DNA of 64,000 nucleotides. Origin: Paraburkholderia panacisoli (GTDB lineage Bacteria; Pseudomonadota; Gammaproteobacteria; Burkholderiales; Burkholderiaceae). The notes under the pieces are model-generated. The model had not been told where the DNA came from. It worked only from the letters and a program-made list of their open reading frames with translations, and ran no database searches. The stretch lies in the NCBI RefSeq assembly GCF_008369935.1, contig NZ_VTUZ01000040.1:24795-88794 (forward strand). The letters run 5' to 3'. Shown here piece by piece: positions 1 through 8,504 of the stretch; within the stretch, counting starts at the first letter, position 1; every line of letters starts with the position of its first letter. A program made the position numbers and the translations under genes.

Positions 1-407
1 GACATGTGACCTTCGAGACTCGACGCGATACACCGACGATTTAATACGCATCGCTAATCGTATTGGAACTTGCGTATCTGATCGGCACCATCGCGCGCAA
101 AAAGGTCAACGCCCGGGAACATGACAGCAATGTCGCATGGTTGCGTCGCATCTGAATAGCCAATATTTTTCGATGGGACTTATCGATGTCGCAGATAGAT
201 GCAGTCAATCTAGTGCTCATGAAACGGCATCCGGGATGTATCGCCTTCGACGATTGATTGCATCGAAAAATACTGGCTTCCTTACGCGAGGGCCAACTCT
301 TAATCTTCTCCAATGTAGGCAAACTTCAGGAATGCGCAGACGCCATGAAATTCGAAACGGTCCAATCACCCGCTTTATCATCACGCTCGGAATATCGGGA
401 AGAAGGA
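1..407. other. No recognisable gene
   Basis: Short open frames exist on both strands, but none resembles a known protein and none has a convincing ribosome binding site. The right part is the leader of the pirin gene. Confidence 0.5.
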
Positions 408-1250
408 ATGCAAGGCGAATCAACTTCACGTCGTGCCACGAGAACGATCATCGCCCGGACGGTGGGCAGGCCCCACGGCCCCGTTAACCGACTGTTCAGT
501 CCGGGGGATCTTGGCAGGCTGCTCAAACCCTTTGTCTTCCTTGACCATTTCGATATCCCGGCGCATGCCGCAACGCGGTTTTCGATGCATCCGCATTCGG
601 GCATCGCAACGACGACTATTCTGCTGGACGGAGACGTCCGGTATGAAGACACGACCGGCGCAACCGGTGTCCTCCCCGCGGGTAGTGTCGAGTGGATGAA
701 CGCTGGCGCCGGCGTCTGGCATGACGGTTATCCCGAAGGACGCTCGCGCGTGCGGGGCTACCAGCTATGGACGGCATTGCCGCGTGAACTGGAACTGGGC
801 AAGCCGCTCAGCCAGTATCTCTCCGTGGACAGGATTGCGCAGATCGGCCCGGCCCGCGTCGTTTTAGGTCGCTACGAAGGGGTACAGAGTCCGGTATTGG
901 CACCTCAGGGCGTCAACTATCTGCACGTGCGGCTTTCGGCCGGCGAGCGATGGCGGTATGCGCCGCCGGCAGGCCATGTAGTGGCATGGGTCAGTGTTCA
1001 GCATGGCGCGCTGCATACCGGCAGCGATCGGATTCGCGCCGAGGTTGCCGTTTTCAACCAGTCCGAGGACGTCCTCGAATTCACGGTCGACGAAGACACG
1101 GAATTCGTTCTCGGCTCCGCGGTTCCGCATCCGCACGATCTCGTGCTGGGGTACTACTCGGTGCATACGTCGGAGGAAGCCCTGCAGGCGGGAGAAGCCA
1201 GGATCGTCGAGATCGGGGAACAACTCCGCCGCTCCGGTCGAGTCGGCTAG
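408..1250 (+). CDS. Pirin family protein
   Basis: Bicupin of the pirin family. Members are cytosolic non-haem metal proteins, some with quercetin dioxygenase activity; the role of this one is unknown. The N-terminal cupin carries the metal-site pattern: HPHSG (after RFSM) and later the GxVEWMNAGAGVWHD stretch. The C-terminal cupin follows from about residue 150. The 280-residue length is normal. I place the start at 408 because GGAAG/AAGGA lies just upstream and the residues before it do not look like pirin; an in-frame ATG at 345 is possible. An aldo/keto reductase gene follows after 14 bases in the same direction, so the two are probably cotranscribed. Family assignment is secure, substrate is not. 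Confidence 0.9.
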   Translation: MQGESTSRRATRTIIARTVGRPHGPVNRLFSPGDLGRLLKPFVFLDHFDIPAHAATRFSMHPHSGIATTTILLDGDVRYEDTTGATGVLPAGSVEWMNAGAGVWHDGYPEGRSRVRGYQLWTALPRELELGKPLSQYLSVDRIAQIGPARVVLGRYEGVQSPVLAPQGVNYLHVRLSAGERWRYAPPAGHVVAWVSVQHGALHTGSDRIRAEVAVFNQSEDVLEFTVDEDTEFVLGSAVPHPHDLVLGYYSVHTSEEALQAGEARIVEIGEQLRRSGRVG

Positions 1251-1264
1251 TGTTTCCTGAACGA

Positions 1265-2149
1265 ATGTCGCCAACCTCTCTACACAACCACAGTATGCAA
1301 AACGTCGTCCAGGCAGGTGATGCCGCCATTCCCGCTTTGGGTTACGGCACCTATGGAATGAGTCCGCACGAAGTGCATCGGGTTCTACCCGCTGCACTTC
1401 GTGCCGGGTTCCGTCATATCGACACCGCACAAGTTTACGGAAACGAGGCTGAAGTCGGCGACTGTATCGCCGCGTCCGGCATCCCGAGGGCGGAGGTGTT
1501 CATCACGACCAAGGTCTGGGTCAGCAACTACCATCCTGCCCGCTTCGCGCTTTCTGTCGACGAGAGTCTCCGAAAGCTGAAGTCAGACTATATCGATCTC
1601 CTTCTGCTTCACTGGCCCGGCTCAGATATTCCGTTGCCCGAACAAATCGGCGCATTGAATGCGGTGGCCAGAGCCGGCAAGGTGCGTCACATCGGCGTCA
1701 GCAATTACAACCGGGCGCTCATGGCAGACGCTATCCGGCTCTCGGCGATTCCGCTGGTGACCAATCAGTTCGAGTATCACCCGTATCTGAATCAGTCTTT
1801 GCTCATCGACAGCACGCTCAAGGCAGGACTCGCAGTCACCGGCTATTGCGGCATGGCGGTCGGACAGGTTTTGGCGGACCCAGTCTTGAAAGAGATGGCC
1901 GCCCGCTACGGGAAAACCATTGCACAGATCGTTCTTCGCTGGCTCGTTCAACAGGATGGAGTGGTGGCGCTGTCCAGAACATCGAGGATCGAGCGTTTGC
2001 CAGAGAACCTCGCTATCTTCGATTTCGAAGTGAAGGCTGCGGACATGGACGCAATCCATGCGCTTGCCAGGCCGAACAGCAGAATTGTCAATCCACCCGG
2101 CCTCGCTCCGCAGTGGGACAGCACGGAACCCCGATTGATGGACTCGTAG
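1265..2149 (+). CDS. Aldo/keto reductase
   Basis: NADPH-dependent aldo/keto reductase of about 294 residues, close to the 2,5-diketo-D-gluconate reductase/DkgB branch. The catalytic tetrad is visible: Asp and Tyr in DTAQVYGNE, Lys in TTKVW and His in LLLHWPG. The strand-5 motif GVSNYN and the C-terminal cofactor-binding stretch (ALSRTSRIERLPEN) are also present. It would reduce a carbonyl compound in the cytosol. The start could be 1265 or the ATG at 1295, which directly precedes the conserved core. It lies 14 bases after the pirin gene and ends facing a medium-chain reductase on the other strand. Substrate cannot be read from the sequence. Confidence 0.9.
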   Translation: MSPTSLHNHSMQNVVQAGDAAIPALGYGTYGMSPHEVHRVLPAALRAGFRHIDTAQVYGNEAEVGDCIAASGIPRAEVFITTKVWVSNYHPARFALSVDESLRKLKSDYIDLLLLHWPGSDIPLPEQIGALNAVARAGKVRHIGVSNYNRALMADAIRLSAIPLVTNQFEYHPYLNQSLLIDSTLKAGLAVTGYCGMAVGQVLADPVLKEMAARYGKTIAQIVLRWLVQQDGVVALSRTSRIERLPENLAIFDFEVKAADMDAIHALARPNSRIVNPPGLAPQWDSTEPRLMDS

Positions 2150-2212
2150 GTCCGCCAGTCCTGGGCGCAAGCCGCCGCTTCGCTGCCGGTAGCACGAGCA
2201 GCGGGTCATTTG

Positions 2213-3217
2213 CTAAAAACCCTCCAGCACGGTCTTTCCGATAGCCCTGCCGGTCTCGACCCTTTCGTGGGCCCTGCGGAGATTCTCTGCGTTGATGGGA
2301 CCGCTCGCGTGTGTGAGAGTTGTTCTCAGCACGCCCGCATCGACTAGCGCCGACACCTCGCCCAGCAGGCGATGTTGCGCCTCCATATCCGCCGTCTGGA
2401 ACAAGGACCGGGTGAACATCATTTCCCACGAGATCGTGATGCTCTTCGCCTTGAAGGGTGCGATGCTCTCGTCGAAGTTATCGATCAGCACAATATGACC
2501 CTGAGGATTCATCGCACGGGCGATGTCGGGTACGCTTCCCCGCGTTGACGTGATGGCCGCGACATAGTCGACGCCATTGAAGCCGATAGTCCTGATTGCT
2601 TCGTCCAGCGGCTTGCTGTGATCGGCAACGTGCGGGGCACCGAGCTTGCGAACCCACTCGACCGTTTCGGGACGGGATGCCGTGGCGATGACGGTAAGCC
2701 CGGTCAAGCGCGTCGCCAGTTGAATCGTCATGGATCCGACTCCACCGGCGCCGTTCAGCACGAGCAGCGTACCGCCTGGCGTTCGGGAGCCGTATCGCAG
2801 CTTCATGCGGTCGAAGAGCATCTCCCACGCCGTAATAGAGGTAAGCGGCAACGCTGCCGCTTCGGCAAACGATAATGAGTTGGGCTTGGGCCCAACGATC
2901 CGTTCATCGACGAGGTGAAACTCCGAGTTGGTCCCGGGCCGGTCCATCGCGCCCGCATAGAAGACCTCATCACCGGGCTTGAACAGGGTGACCTCGCTTC
3001 CGACCGCTTCAACAATGCCCGCCGCGTCATAGCCCAATACCCTGTAATCCTCGCCGTCAGCGGGATCCTCCCAGCGACGGCGCTTCACATCGACCGGATT
3101 CACCGACACCGCCTTCACCGCAACCAGAAGATCACGCGGGCCGGGTTCAGGCGTGGGGAGTTCGATATCGGTCAAAACCTCGAGACCGCCCTTTACTCGA
3201 TATCCAACGGCTTTCAT
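2213..3217 (-). CDS. Zinc-type alcohol dehydrogenase-like (MDR) oxidoreductase
   Basis: Medium-chain dehydrogenase/reductase of about 334 residues, in the quinone-oxidoreductase/zinc-binding-ADH-like group. The N-terminal GroES-like domain has the typical SVNPVDVKRR and GYDAAGIVEAVG segments. The Rossmann domain carries NGAGGVGSMTIQLA. The four-Cys structural zinc loop of classical ADH is absent, as in quinone reductases. Likely activity is NADPH-dependent reduction of an enone or quinone in the cytosol. The start at 3217 (MKAVGYR) has GGAGAA upstream. The SDR on its right is transcribed in the same direction and ends 62 bases upstream, so they may form one unit. Confidence 0.87.
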   Translation of the reverse strand: MKAVGYRVKGGLEVLTDIELPTPEPGPRDLLVAVKAVSVNPVDVKRRRWEDPADGEDYRVLGYDAAGIVEAVGSEVTLFKPGDEVFYAGAMDRPGTNSEFHLVDERIVGPKPNSLSFAEAAALPLTSITAWEMLFDRMKLRYGSRTPGGTLLVLNGAGGVGSMTIQLATRLTGLTVIATASRPETVEWVRKLGAPHVADHSKPLDEAIRTIGFNGVDYVAAITSTRGSVPDIARAMNPQGHIVLIDNFDESIAPFKAKSITISWEMMFTRSLFQTADMEAQHRLLGEVSALVDAGVLRTTLTHASGPINAENLRRAHERVETGRAIGKTVLEGF

Positions 3218-3279
3218 AACATTCTCCGAGATCACTTCCCGAGGACGAATTGCCCCGCGATCGAGCCCTCACCGGGCGA

Positions 3280-4041
3280 TTACCAGACCTTCATTCCGCC
3301 GTCGACGACGATGTCCACGCCAGTCACGTACGAACTATCATCGGAGGCCAGAAAAAGAGCGACGTTCGCCACTTCCTCGGGCCGTCCAAGTCGACCGAGG
3401 AGCGTCTTGCCAAGCATGTAGCCGGCCCACTCCGGATTTTTCAGTTGCTCTCGCGTCTGGTTGGTTTCAATCACCCCGGGCGAAATCGAATTGGCGCGAA
3501 TCCCATGGTCCCGCCCTTCCATCGCCAACTGTCGCGTCATGCCGATAATCCCCGCCTTGGCGGTGGTGTGGGCAAGCGAGCCAAGGTTCTTGAAGCTCAT
3601 GAGTGCGGTCAGGGAAGCCGTGTTCACAATCACGCCGCGACTTGCTTTCAGATGCGGCCATGCGGCCCGCGTGAGGTAGAACACCAGATCGACCTCTTCG
3701 CGACGATTGCGGTCCCATTCGTCGTCCGAGATGTCCTCGATCCAGTTGAAGTACGCCATCGCGGCGTTATTGAAAAGGACGTCGATACGGCCAAATGTCC
3801 GCACAGCGAGGTCGACGAGTGCCCCACAGTCGGCGGGTTTCGTCAGATCGCACGGATGCAGGGACACCATCGTGCCGCCGGCGGCGCGAACCGCATCGAC
3901 AGTGGCATGCGCATCGTCGGCATACAAGCCGCAGCCGACCACGAGCGCACCTTCTTGCGCAAACGTCAGCGCGGCCTCGCGCCCCATGCTCCCGCCTGTT
4001 CCCGTGATGATGCACACCTTTCCCGCGAGCCTGTTCGACAC
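3280..4041 (-). CDS. SDR family oxidoreductase with His in place of the catalytic Tyr
   Basis: Classical short-chain dehydrogenase, 253 residues. It has the cofactor motif TGTGGSMG, the NNAA motif of strand 4 (LFNNAAMAY), the catalytic Ser in VNTASL and the PG motif in ISPGVIETN. At the YxxxK position the sequence reads HTTAK (in SLAHTTAKAG), so Lys is kept but Tyr is replaced by His. The GTG start at 4041 is chosen for a well-placed GGAG seven bases upstream. The gene lies between DoxX and the MDR reductase, all on the minus strand. The protein may use an altered proton-transfer mechanism or be a non-catalytic binder. The fold assignment is firm. Confidence 0.85.
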   Translation of the reverse strand: MSNRLAGKVCIITGTGGSMGREAALTFAQEGALVVGCGLYADDAHATVDAVRAAGGTMVSLHPCDLTKPADCGALVDLAVRTFGRIDVLFNNAAMAYFNWIEDISDDEWDRNRREEVDLVFYLTRAAWPHLKASRGVIVNTASLTALMSFKNLGSLAHTTAKAGIIGMTRQLAMEGRDHGIRANSISPGVIETNQTREQLKNPEWAGYMLGKTLLGRLGRPEEVANVALFLASDDSSYVTGVDIVVDGGMKVW

Positions 4042-4146
4042 GGTGGATCTCCGTTTGAGGATAGCGATGCTGCGACAGACGAACGAGCCAGACGAGACGA
4101 TCACCCACCCGTTCAGGCAAGCGTTCGCCTCGACGGATCAGTCTTC

Positions 4147-4569
4147 CTAGCTCGCACTCAGAGGCGCAGCACGCGAGGCCGCCCGCCCGGCGCGCGCGTC
4201 GAAGCTGAACGCACCGGCACCAAAGTAGGTGATCTGCAGGAGGCCGCCCGCCATCATCACGTTCTTCAGGAAGTGAATCATCTGATTCTGGTCGGCGAAA
4301 TTGTGGTGGAAGAAAGCCGCCGTGGCGAGACAGAACACCGCCATCGCGAGCGACACGTAGCGGGCACGGTATCCCGACAGCAACAGCAAGCCGCCGCCCA
4401 GTTCGACGGCGACGGCGGCAATGTACGCGAGCGGCGGTACAGGCAGACCCATAGCCGCGATATAGCCGACCGTCGCGGCGTATGCGCCGAGTTTGCCCAG
4501 CCCGCTCATGACGAACGGTGCTCCGATCATGATACGACCCAACAGTGGAAGAAACTTGTAACGATCCAT
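4147..4569 (-). CDS. DoxX family membrane protein
   Basis: Small inner-membrane protein of 140 residues with four hydrophobic segments (about residues 8-25, 48-65, 72-88 and 100-118). It carries the DoxX-family opening LGRIMIGAPFVMSGLGKL and the acidic VAVELGGGLLLL segment. DoxX proteins are often linked to redox stress or quinone metabolism, and bacterial ones are frequently next to pirin genes. Here the next gene upstream is a decayed pirin. A strong AGGAGG lies before the start. The reaction is unknown. Confidence 0.85.
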   Translation of the reverse strand: MDRYKFLPLLGRIMIGAPFVMSGLGKLGAYAATVGYIAAMGLPVPPLAYIAAVAVELGGGLLLLSGYRARYVSLAMAVFCLATAAFFHHNFADQNQMIHFLKNVMMAGGLLQITYFGAGAFSFDARAGRAASRAAPLSAS

Positions 4570-4611
4570 GAAGACCTCCTGAAATTGACTTACGTAGGTG
4601 GACTATGAAAA

Positions 4612-5140
4612 TTACACCTGGCCGGTGCCCACCATCACCAGCTCGGAATCTTCGTGCGCGGTTGTTTCAACCGCCGGCACCTTCGTGATCGCGGCAGCGT
4701 CCAGCGGACGCATGGGTTCGCCGTCGACTTCGATTCGTCCTGATGCCACCACTGGGTAGGCACAAAGCGACGGACTCAACGCCTGCCAGATGCGCTTGCC
4801 TGCCTTTAGCGTTGGGCCGAGCAGGCGCGCATTCGCGCGAATAAGAATCGCGCCCTCGTCTCTGGCGAAGCCGCTCGCAAGCACCACGAAGCGTCCGGAG
4901 CGATCGCCCTTGGGAAACGGCTTCATGTCCCACCGGGGTTCGCCGCCGGCCACGCGAGGCACCCACCAGATCTGATAGAGATTGAGTGGTACGTCGCCCC
5001 TGTTGAACTCAGTGTGGCGGATACCAGTGCCTGCTCATCACCTGAACATCGCCCATGGGCGGCCACCGATACCCGTGATTCAGGCCGTGACGGAATGCTA
5101 TATGCGCAACGATCGTCCGCCTATCTCCTGAATTACAACG
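4612..5140 (-). pseudogene. Decayed pirin (YhaK-type) gene, 5' end missing
   Basis: Reading right to left, about 5140 to 5035 gives a frame with GDVQVMS, and 5034 to 4612 gives AGTGIRHTEFN followed by LYQIWWVPR and a complete C-terminal cupin ending in ELVMVGTGQV. Together these match the middle and C-terminal parts of a YhaK-like pirin. The two pieces are in different frames: about two bases are missing near 5034 between MS and AGTG. The first 60 or so residues, including the HPHRG metal motif, are absent. The gene therefore cannot make a normal pirin. It faces away from a LysR remnant on its right, the usual pirin/LysR divergent layout. Confidence 0.75.
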
Positions 5141-5190
5141 CATCATTGCTCATGGTAGAAAAATGAAATTCCATTGAAACTCACCGGTGA

Positions 5191-5432
5191 GCCAGATCAC
5201 TGATCGCAGCGATGCAAGGCGTCGGCCTGGCCTTGCTGCATCGGGAACTTGTCGGGGACGACATTCAGGCTGGCGGCTAAGGCATCTGCTGCCCTATCTG
5301 GCTACGGCGCCAGGCCTCGTGCACGCGATCTTCGCCACGCGCCGAGCCATGGTTCCGGCTGCCCAACAGCTGCTGGACGCACTCGTTGCAGGATTTGGAG
5401 CATTCAATGAAGACTTATACCGCGGCCGTTGA
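5191..5432 (+). pseudogene. Remnant of a LysR-type regulator (C-terminal effector domain)
   Basis: From 5194 the frame reads SLIAAMQGVGLALLHRELV, the typical last segment of a LysR effector domain, and stops at TAA 5278-5280. The next frame continues with LLPYLATAPGLVHAIFATRR and a C-terminal helix (LLDALVAGF) to the stop at 5432. One frameshift near 5275 thus separates two halves of the same domain end. No DNA-binding domain is present. This is the back end of a LysR gene whose front end has been deleted. Confidence 0.75.
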
Positions 5433-5466
5433 TGAGCCGGCGCGGTGCGTCGTGTAATTGCTTGAA

Positions 5467-5847
5467 CTAGAGCTGGGGCCGCTGCACGATTTTGCTGCTA
5501 ACCGACGTGACACCCTGCACCTTGCTGGCAGCGTCTGTTGCGATCTGCTCCTGGTCTGGGGTATCAATAAAGCCGCTCAGGATCACCTCCCCCGTTTGTG
5601 CGTTCGCAAATACCGCAATATCTGTCCCCGCCAGGCCCTTCGTCTTATTCAGCGCCTGGTGCACTTTCTTCGCAAATGCGCGGTTCGCGGCGCGGTCGGT
5701 TTTCTTCGACCCGCCGGGTTGGGACGCTTGACCGGTTGTTGTGGCGCCGCTTTGCGCAGCCGGGCCCGATGTCGGTCCCTGGGCAAGAACAACCGTCGAG
5801 AGACAACCCGCTATCGCCCACAATGCCGCTTTATATGTCATCCTCAT
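5467..5847 (-). CDS. BON-domain periplasmic protein
   Basis: Secreted protein of about 126 residues. A signal peptide (hydrophobic to VVLAQ, about residue 24) is followed by a Gly/Thr/Ser-rich linker and one BON domain (about residues 55-125) with the GEVILSGFIDTPDQ and GVTSVSSKIV motifs. BON domains bind phospholipid or attach to the envelope, as in OsmY. Start chosen at 5847, where AGGGTGG lies upstream; ATG 5841 is also possible. The role may be envelope stress, but nothing in the context confirms it. Confidence 0.83.
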   Translation of the reverse strand: MRMTYKAALWAIAGCLSTVVLAQGPTSGPAAQSGATTTGQASQPGGSKKTDRAANRAFAKKVHQALNKTKGLAGTDIAVFANAQTGEVILSGFIDTPDQEQIATDAASKVQGVTSVSSKIVQRPQL

Positions 5848-5899
5848 TGGTTCCACCCTAGTGTTTTAAAGTGCTCGCACAGTAGTCACGGCAGCGCGG

Positions 5900-6202
5900 T
5901 TAGCGTGCATCGTAATCAACCTGGTGACGCGTCTCTCGCATGCCGGCAAGTGCTTCGCGAACCCGAAGATGTTCCGGGTGGTTCGCATAGTCTTCAAGGG
6001 CAGCGCGTGATTCAAAATCGGCCACGAGAACAACGTCGCACGCATAGTCGACTTCACTGATATCAAGCCCAACATCGATCTCCAGCAAACCCGGAATCAA
6101 GCCTCGAAGGCTCTCGAACTCCTGTTTGACGCGTCTGGCCGTCTCGCGGCGCGCGCTCGCAGTCTCTCCTGCAACACGCCACATCACAATGTGCCTGATC
6201 AT
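5900..6202 (-). CDS. Dabb (stress-responsive alpha/beta barrel) domain protein
   Basis: A 100-residue Dabb protein, a dimeric ferredoxin-like fold. It opens with MIRHIVMWR and has LLEIDVGLDISEVDYACDVV followed by a central helix and the HPEHLRV motif. Some family members act in aromatic or olivetolic-type cyclisation or isomerisation, others are of unknown function. A motif of the catabolic regulon (6283-6304) lies about 80 bases upstream, which suggests it serves the neighbouring aromatic pathway. That link is inference. Confidence 0.85.
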   Translation of the reverse strand: MIRHIVMWRVAGETASARRETARRVKQEFESLRGLIPGLLEIDVGLDISEVDYACDVVLVADFESRAALEDYANHPEHLRVREALAGMRETRHQVDYDAR

Positions 6203-6282
6203 TGCTGTATCTCACGAAGTGGATTCAAAACGAAGCCGCAGTCGACGCTGCAGCATTTCTTTACCAGCCATCCCACCTCTTT

Positions 6283-6304
6283 ATACTTTCCAATCGCCAA
6301 ATTT
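6283..6304. promoter_or_regulatory. Copy of the 22-bp island operator motif
   Basis: ATACTTTCCAATCG followed by CCAAATTT. It matches the motif found at 16840, 18604, 18638, 19885, 22338, 22372 and 22577, and sits about 80 bases before the Dabb gene on the minus strand. Confidence 0.5.
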
Positions 6305-6422
6305 TGAGTTTACGATACGTCTGTTCTTGGGCAAGAAAAATGCGCCTGCGGAAAAATTGATTTCCACCTTGCGGAAAAATCGCATCAGAAATCCGCAAAG
6401 CACGCTGTTGAGCTATCCGGAA

Positions 6423-7388
6423 TCAGCGAACCTGGGTTCTCTGCGCGGTTCGTACAGCAAGGGCACTTTTGGGCACCGCGTTCCAGCGATTCTCCAGGTC
6501 TAGCTTCCTGACGTGCTCGGTCAACGCATCGGCAAATACCCGAATCTTCGCAGGCTGGTTTCGTCGACTCTGATAGGCGAGATTGATTGTCAGCGGTGGC
6601 AATTCCCAGTCGCCCAGCAAAGGAACCAGTCGTCCGGCGACGATATCGTCGTGCACGATGTAGAGCGGCTGAACCACGATTCCCAGCCCGGCCCGCGCCG
6701 CCGCGCAGATGACTTGTCCTTCGTTCGACTCCAGCACCGCGTTGATTGCAATGCTGCGCCGCTCCCGGCCTCGCTTGAATTCGAGCAGAAAGGGGTTTGC
6801 CGCGTAGCTGTAAACGAGCACGCTCTGGCTTGCGATGTCGTCGGGCGTCTCCGGCACGCCATGCCTGGCGAGATACGCCGGGGACGCGGCCAGCACGCGG
6901 CGCGTGTGCGCCAATCGTCGGACGGTTATGCCCGAGTCTCCCTCGTGTTCGCGCGTGCGAATCGCGCAATCGATGCCCGCTTCGATGAAATTCGGATAAC
7001 GATTCGCCGCCGTAATCTGCACGGACAGTTCAGGATAGCGCTGCCTGAATTCCGGCAGCCACGGGGCAATATGCAAGACAGCAAACGAGACCGAGCTCGT
7101 TACACGCAGCACTCCCCTCGGTTGCCGCGCCATATCACTGACAGCGGAATCGGCTTCCGCGATCTCCGCGAGAATCGACACGCAACGCTGTTGATACTCG
7201 CGTCCTGCGTCCGTGAGCCACAATCGACGCGTAGTACGCTCGACCAGACGTGTTCCTAAACGATCCTCGAGCGCGCTCAGCATCCGGCTCGCCGCTGCAT
7301 TTGAAATGCCCAGGCGTTCTGCAGCTTTGGACAGACTGCCGAGTTCGGCTGTCAGCGCAAAGAACTCCATTTGCGTATAGCGGTCCAT
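6423..7388 (-). CDS. LysR family transcriptional regulator of the hydroxyquinol pair
   Basis: LysR regulator of 321 residues. The N-terminal winged helix-turn-helix (about residues 3-62) includes ELGSLSKAAERLGISNAAASRMLSALE, and the effector domain starts near residue 90. It opens MDRYTQMEFFALTAELGS, typical of the LysR clade near DhcR/LeuO-like regulators of oxidoreductases. It is divergent from the intradiol dioxygenase gene, with 131 bases between. An inverted repeat TTTCCA-N5-TGGAAA lies 10 bases before its own start and probably is its binding site. It likely activates the dioxygenase and reductase genes in response to a pathway intermediate. Confidence 0.9.
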   Translation of the reverse strand: MDRYTQMEFFALTAELGSLSKAAERLGISNAAASRMLSALEDRLGTRLVERTTRRLWLTDAGREYQQRCVSILAEIAEADSAVSDMARQPRGVLRVTSSVSFAVLHIAPWLPEFRQRYPELSVQITAANRYPNFIEAGIDCAIRTREHEGDSGITVRRLAHTRRVLAASPAYLARHGVPETPDDIASQSVLVYSYAANPFLLEFKRGRERRSIAINAVLESNEGQVICAAARAGLGIVVQPLYIVHDDIVAGRLVPLLGDWELPPLTINLAYQSRRNQPAKIRVFADALTEHVRKLDLENRWNAVPKSALAVRTAQRTQVR

Positions 7389-7397
7389 GCGATGATT

Positions 7398-7414
7398 TTT
7401 CCACTGAATGGAAA
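7398..7414. promoter_or_regulatory. LysR-type inverted repeat in the divergent promoter
   Basis: TTTCCA, five bases, TGGAAA. A perfect 6-bp inverted repeat of the T-N11-A class, next to the LysR start and about 105 bases before the dioxygenase start. This is where a LysR autoregulatory site is expected. Confidence 0.55.
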
Positions 7415-7519
7415 TTTGTTTTCACTATAGCGCATATTTTTTCTTCTGGAACATCGCTAGAGTCCTGACATGACCACCTTTCGGTGGCGCATTCAGCAAG
7501 CACAATTCCGGAGACAGTA

Positions 7520-8404
7520 ATGCGCAATATCAGCGAGGACACCATCACGCAAGCAGTGCTTGCGGCAATGTCTGGCTGCAAGAATGACAGGCTGCATACG
7601 GTCATGATCAGTCTCGTCCAACATCTGCATTCCTTCGCACGTGAAGTCAAGCTGACCGAGAGCGAGTGGACGTACGCAATCAATTTTCTTACCGAAGTCG
7701 GCCACATCACTGATGACAAACGCCAGGAGTTCATCCTTTTATCGGATACCCTCGGCCTGTCGATGCTGACCACGACGCAAAACAACAGTAAGCCTCCCAC
7801 ATGCACCGAGACCACAGTGCTCGGGCCATTCTTCGTCGAAGGGTCACCCGATTATGAGAACGGCGAAGACATTTCCAATGGCGCAGCAGGCCTGCCGTGC
7901 TTTGTCACGGGCCACGTTCGCGGTCTTCATGGAGAAGCGGTGCCGAATGCGACGCTCGAAGTCTGGCAATCGGACGAAGATGGCAACTACGACGTACAGT
8001 ATGCTGCCAAGCAGCAAGCCGAAGTGAAGCATCAAGGCCGCGGTCGCCTGCGCACGCTTGCTGATGGACGCTTTCACTTTCGCTCGATTCTCGCCGAGGC
8101 ATATCCAATTCCTCATGACGGCCCGGTTGGGCGGATGCTCGAAGCGCTCGGACGACATCCCTGGCGGCCCGCACACCTGCATTTCTGGATCAACGCGGCC
8201 GGGTACGAACCTCTGATCACACATATCTTCCGTAACGGGGACAAGTACCTCGACTCGGACGCCGTGTTCGGCGTGCGCTCGACCCTGGTGGCTGACTGGA
8301 TTGAGCACCCGGCAGGCGTGGCACCGGACGGTACGTTGATGGACACGCCGTTTTACACGCTCGACTATGAGTTCGTCCTTAATCCTGTCGGCGCCGCATC
8401 GTGA
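7520..8404 (+). CDS. Intradiol ring-cleavage dioxygenase, hydroxyquinol 1,2-dioxygenase type
   Basis: Non-haem Fe(III) intradiol dioxygenase of 294 residues. The N-terminal helical dimerisation domain (about 1-95) has the MRNISEDTITQAV opening common in hydroxyquinol 1,2-dioxygenases. The catalytic domain carries the iron ligands Tyr157 (GNYDVQ), Tyr195 (AEAYPIP), His219 and His221 (RPAHLHFW). It should cleave hydroxyquinol (1,2,4-trihydroxybenzene) to maleylacetate. Start at 7520 has GGAGA upstream; the 12 residues before it are not conserved. The next gene encodes maleylacetate reductase, which consumes the product. Catechol or chlorocatechol activity cannot be excluded by sequence alone. 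Confidence 0.88.
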   Translation: MRNISEDTITQAVLAAMSGCKNDRLHTVMISLVQHLHSFAREVKLTESEWTYAINFLTEVGHITDDKRQEFILLSDTLGLSMLTTTQNNSKPPTCTETTVLGPFFVEGSPDYENGEDISNGAAGLPCFVTGHVRGLHGEAVPNATLEVWQSDEDGNYDVQYAAKQQAEVKHQGRGRLRTLADGRFHFRSILAEAYPIPHDGPVGRMLEALGRHPWRPAHLHFWINAAGYEPLITHIFRNGDKYLDSDAVFGVRSTLVADWIEHPAGVAPDGTLMDTPFYTLDYEFVLNPVGAAS

Positions 8405-8504
8405 TCCGGCGTTTCAAACTGCCCCGCGCCTGAAAGCCTGGTCTTGATCAAGGGCTCTCGACGAGTCCGTCAACAGCAAATCCCCTCCTTCCACGAGGTC
8501 CACC

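Noticed and set aside
3250..4608. Plus-strand open frame of over 450 codons
   Set aside because: It is antisense to the SDR and DoxX genes and has no family features; high GC makes such shadows common.
7520..8404. Catechol 1,2-dioxygenase
   Set aside because: The N-terminal opening and the maleylacetate reductase partner favour hydroxyquinol; no muconate cycloisomerase gene is present.
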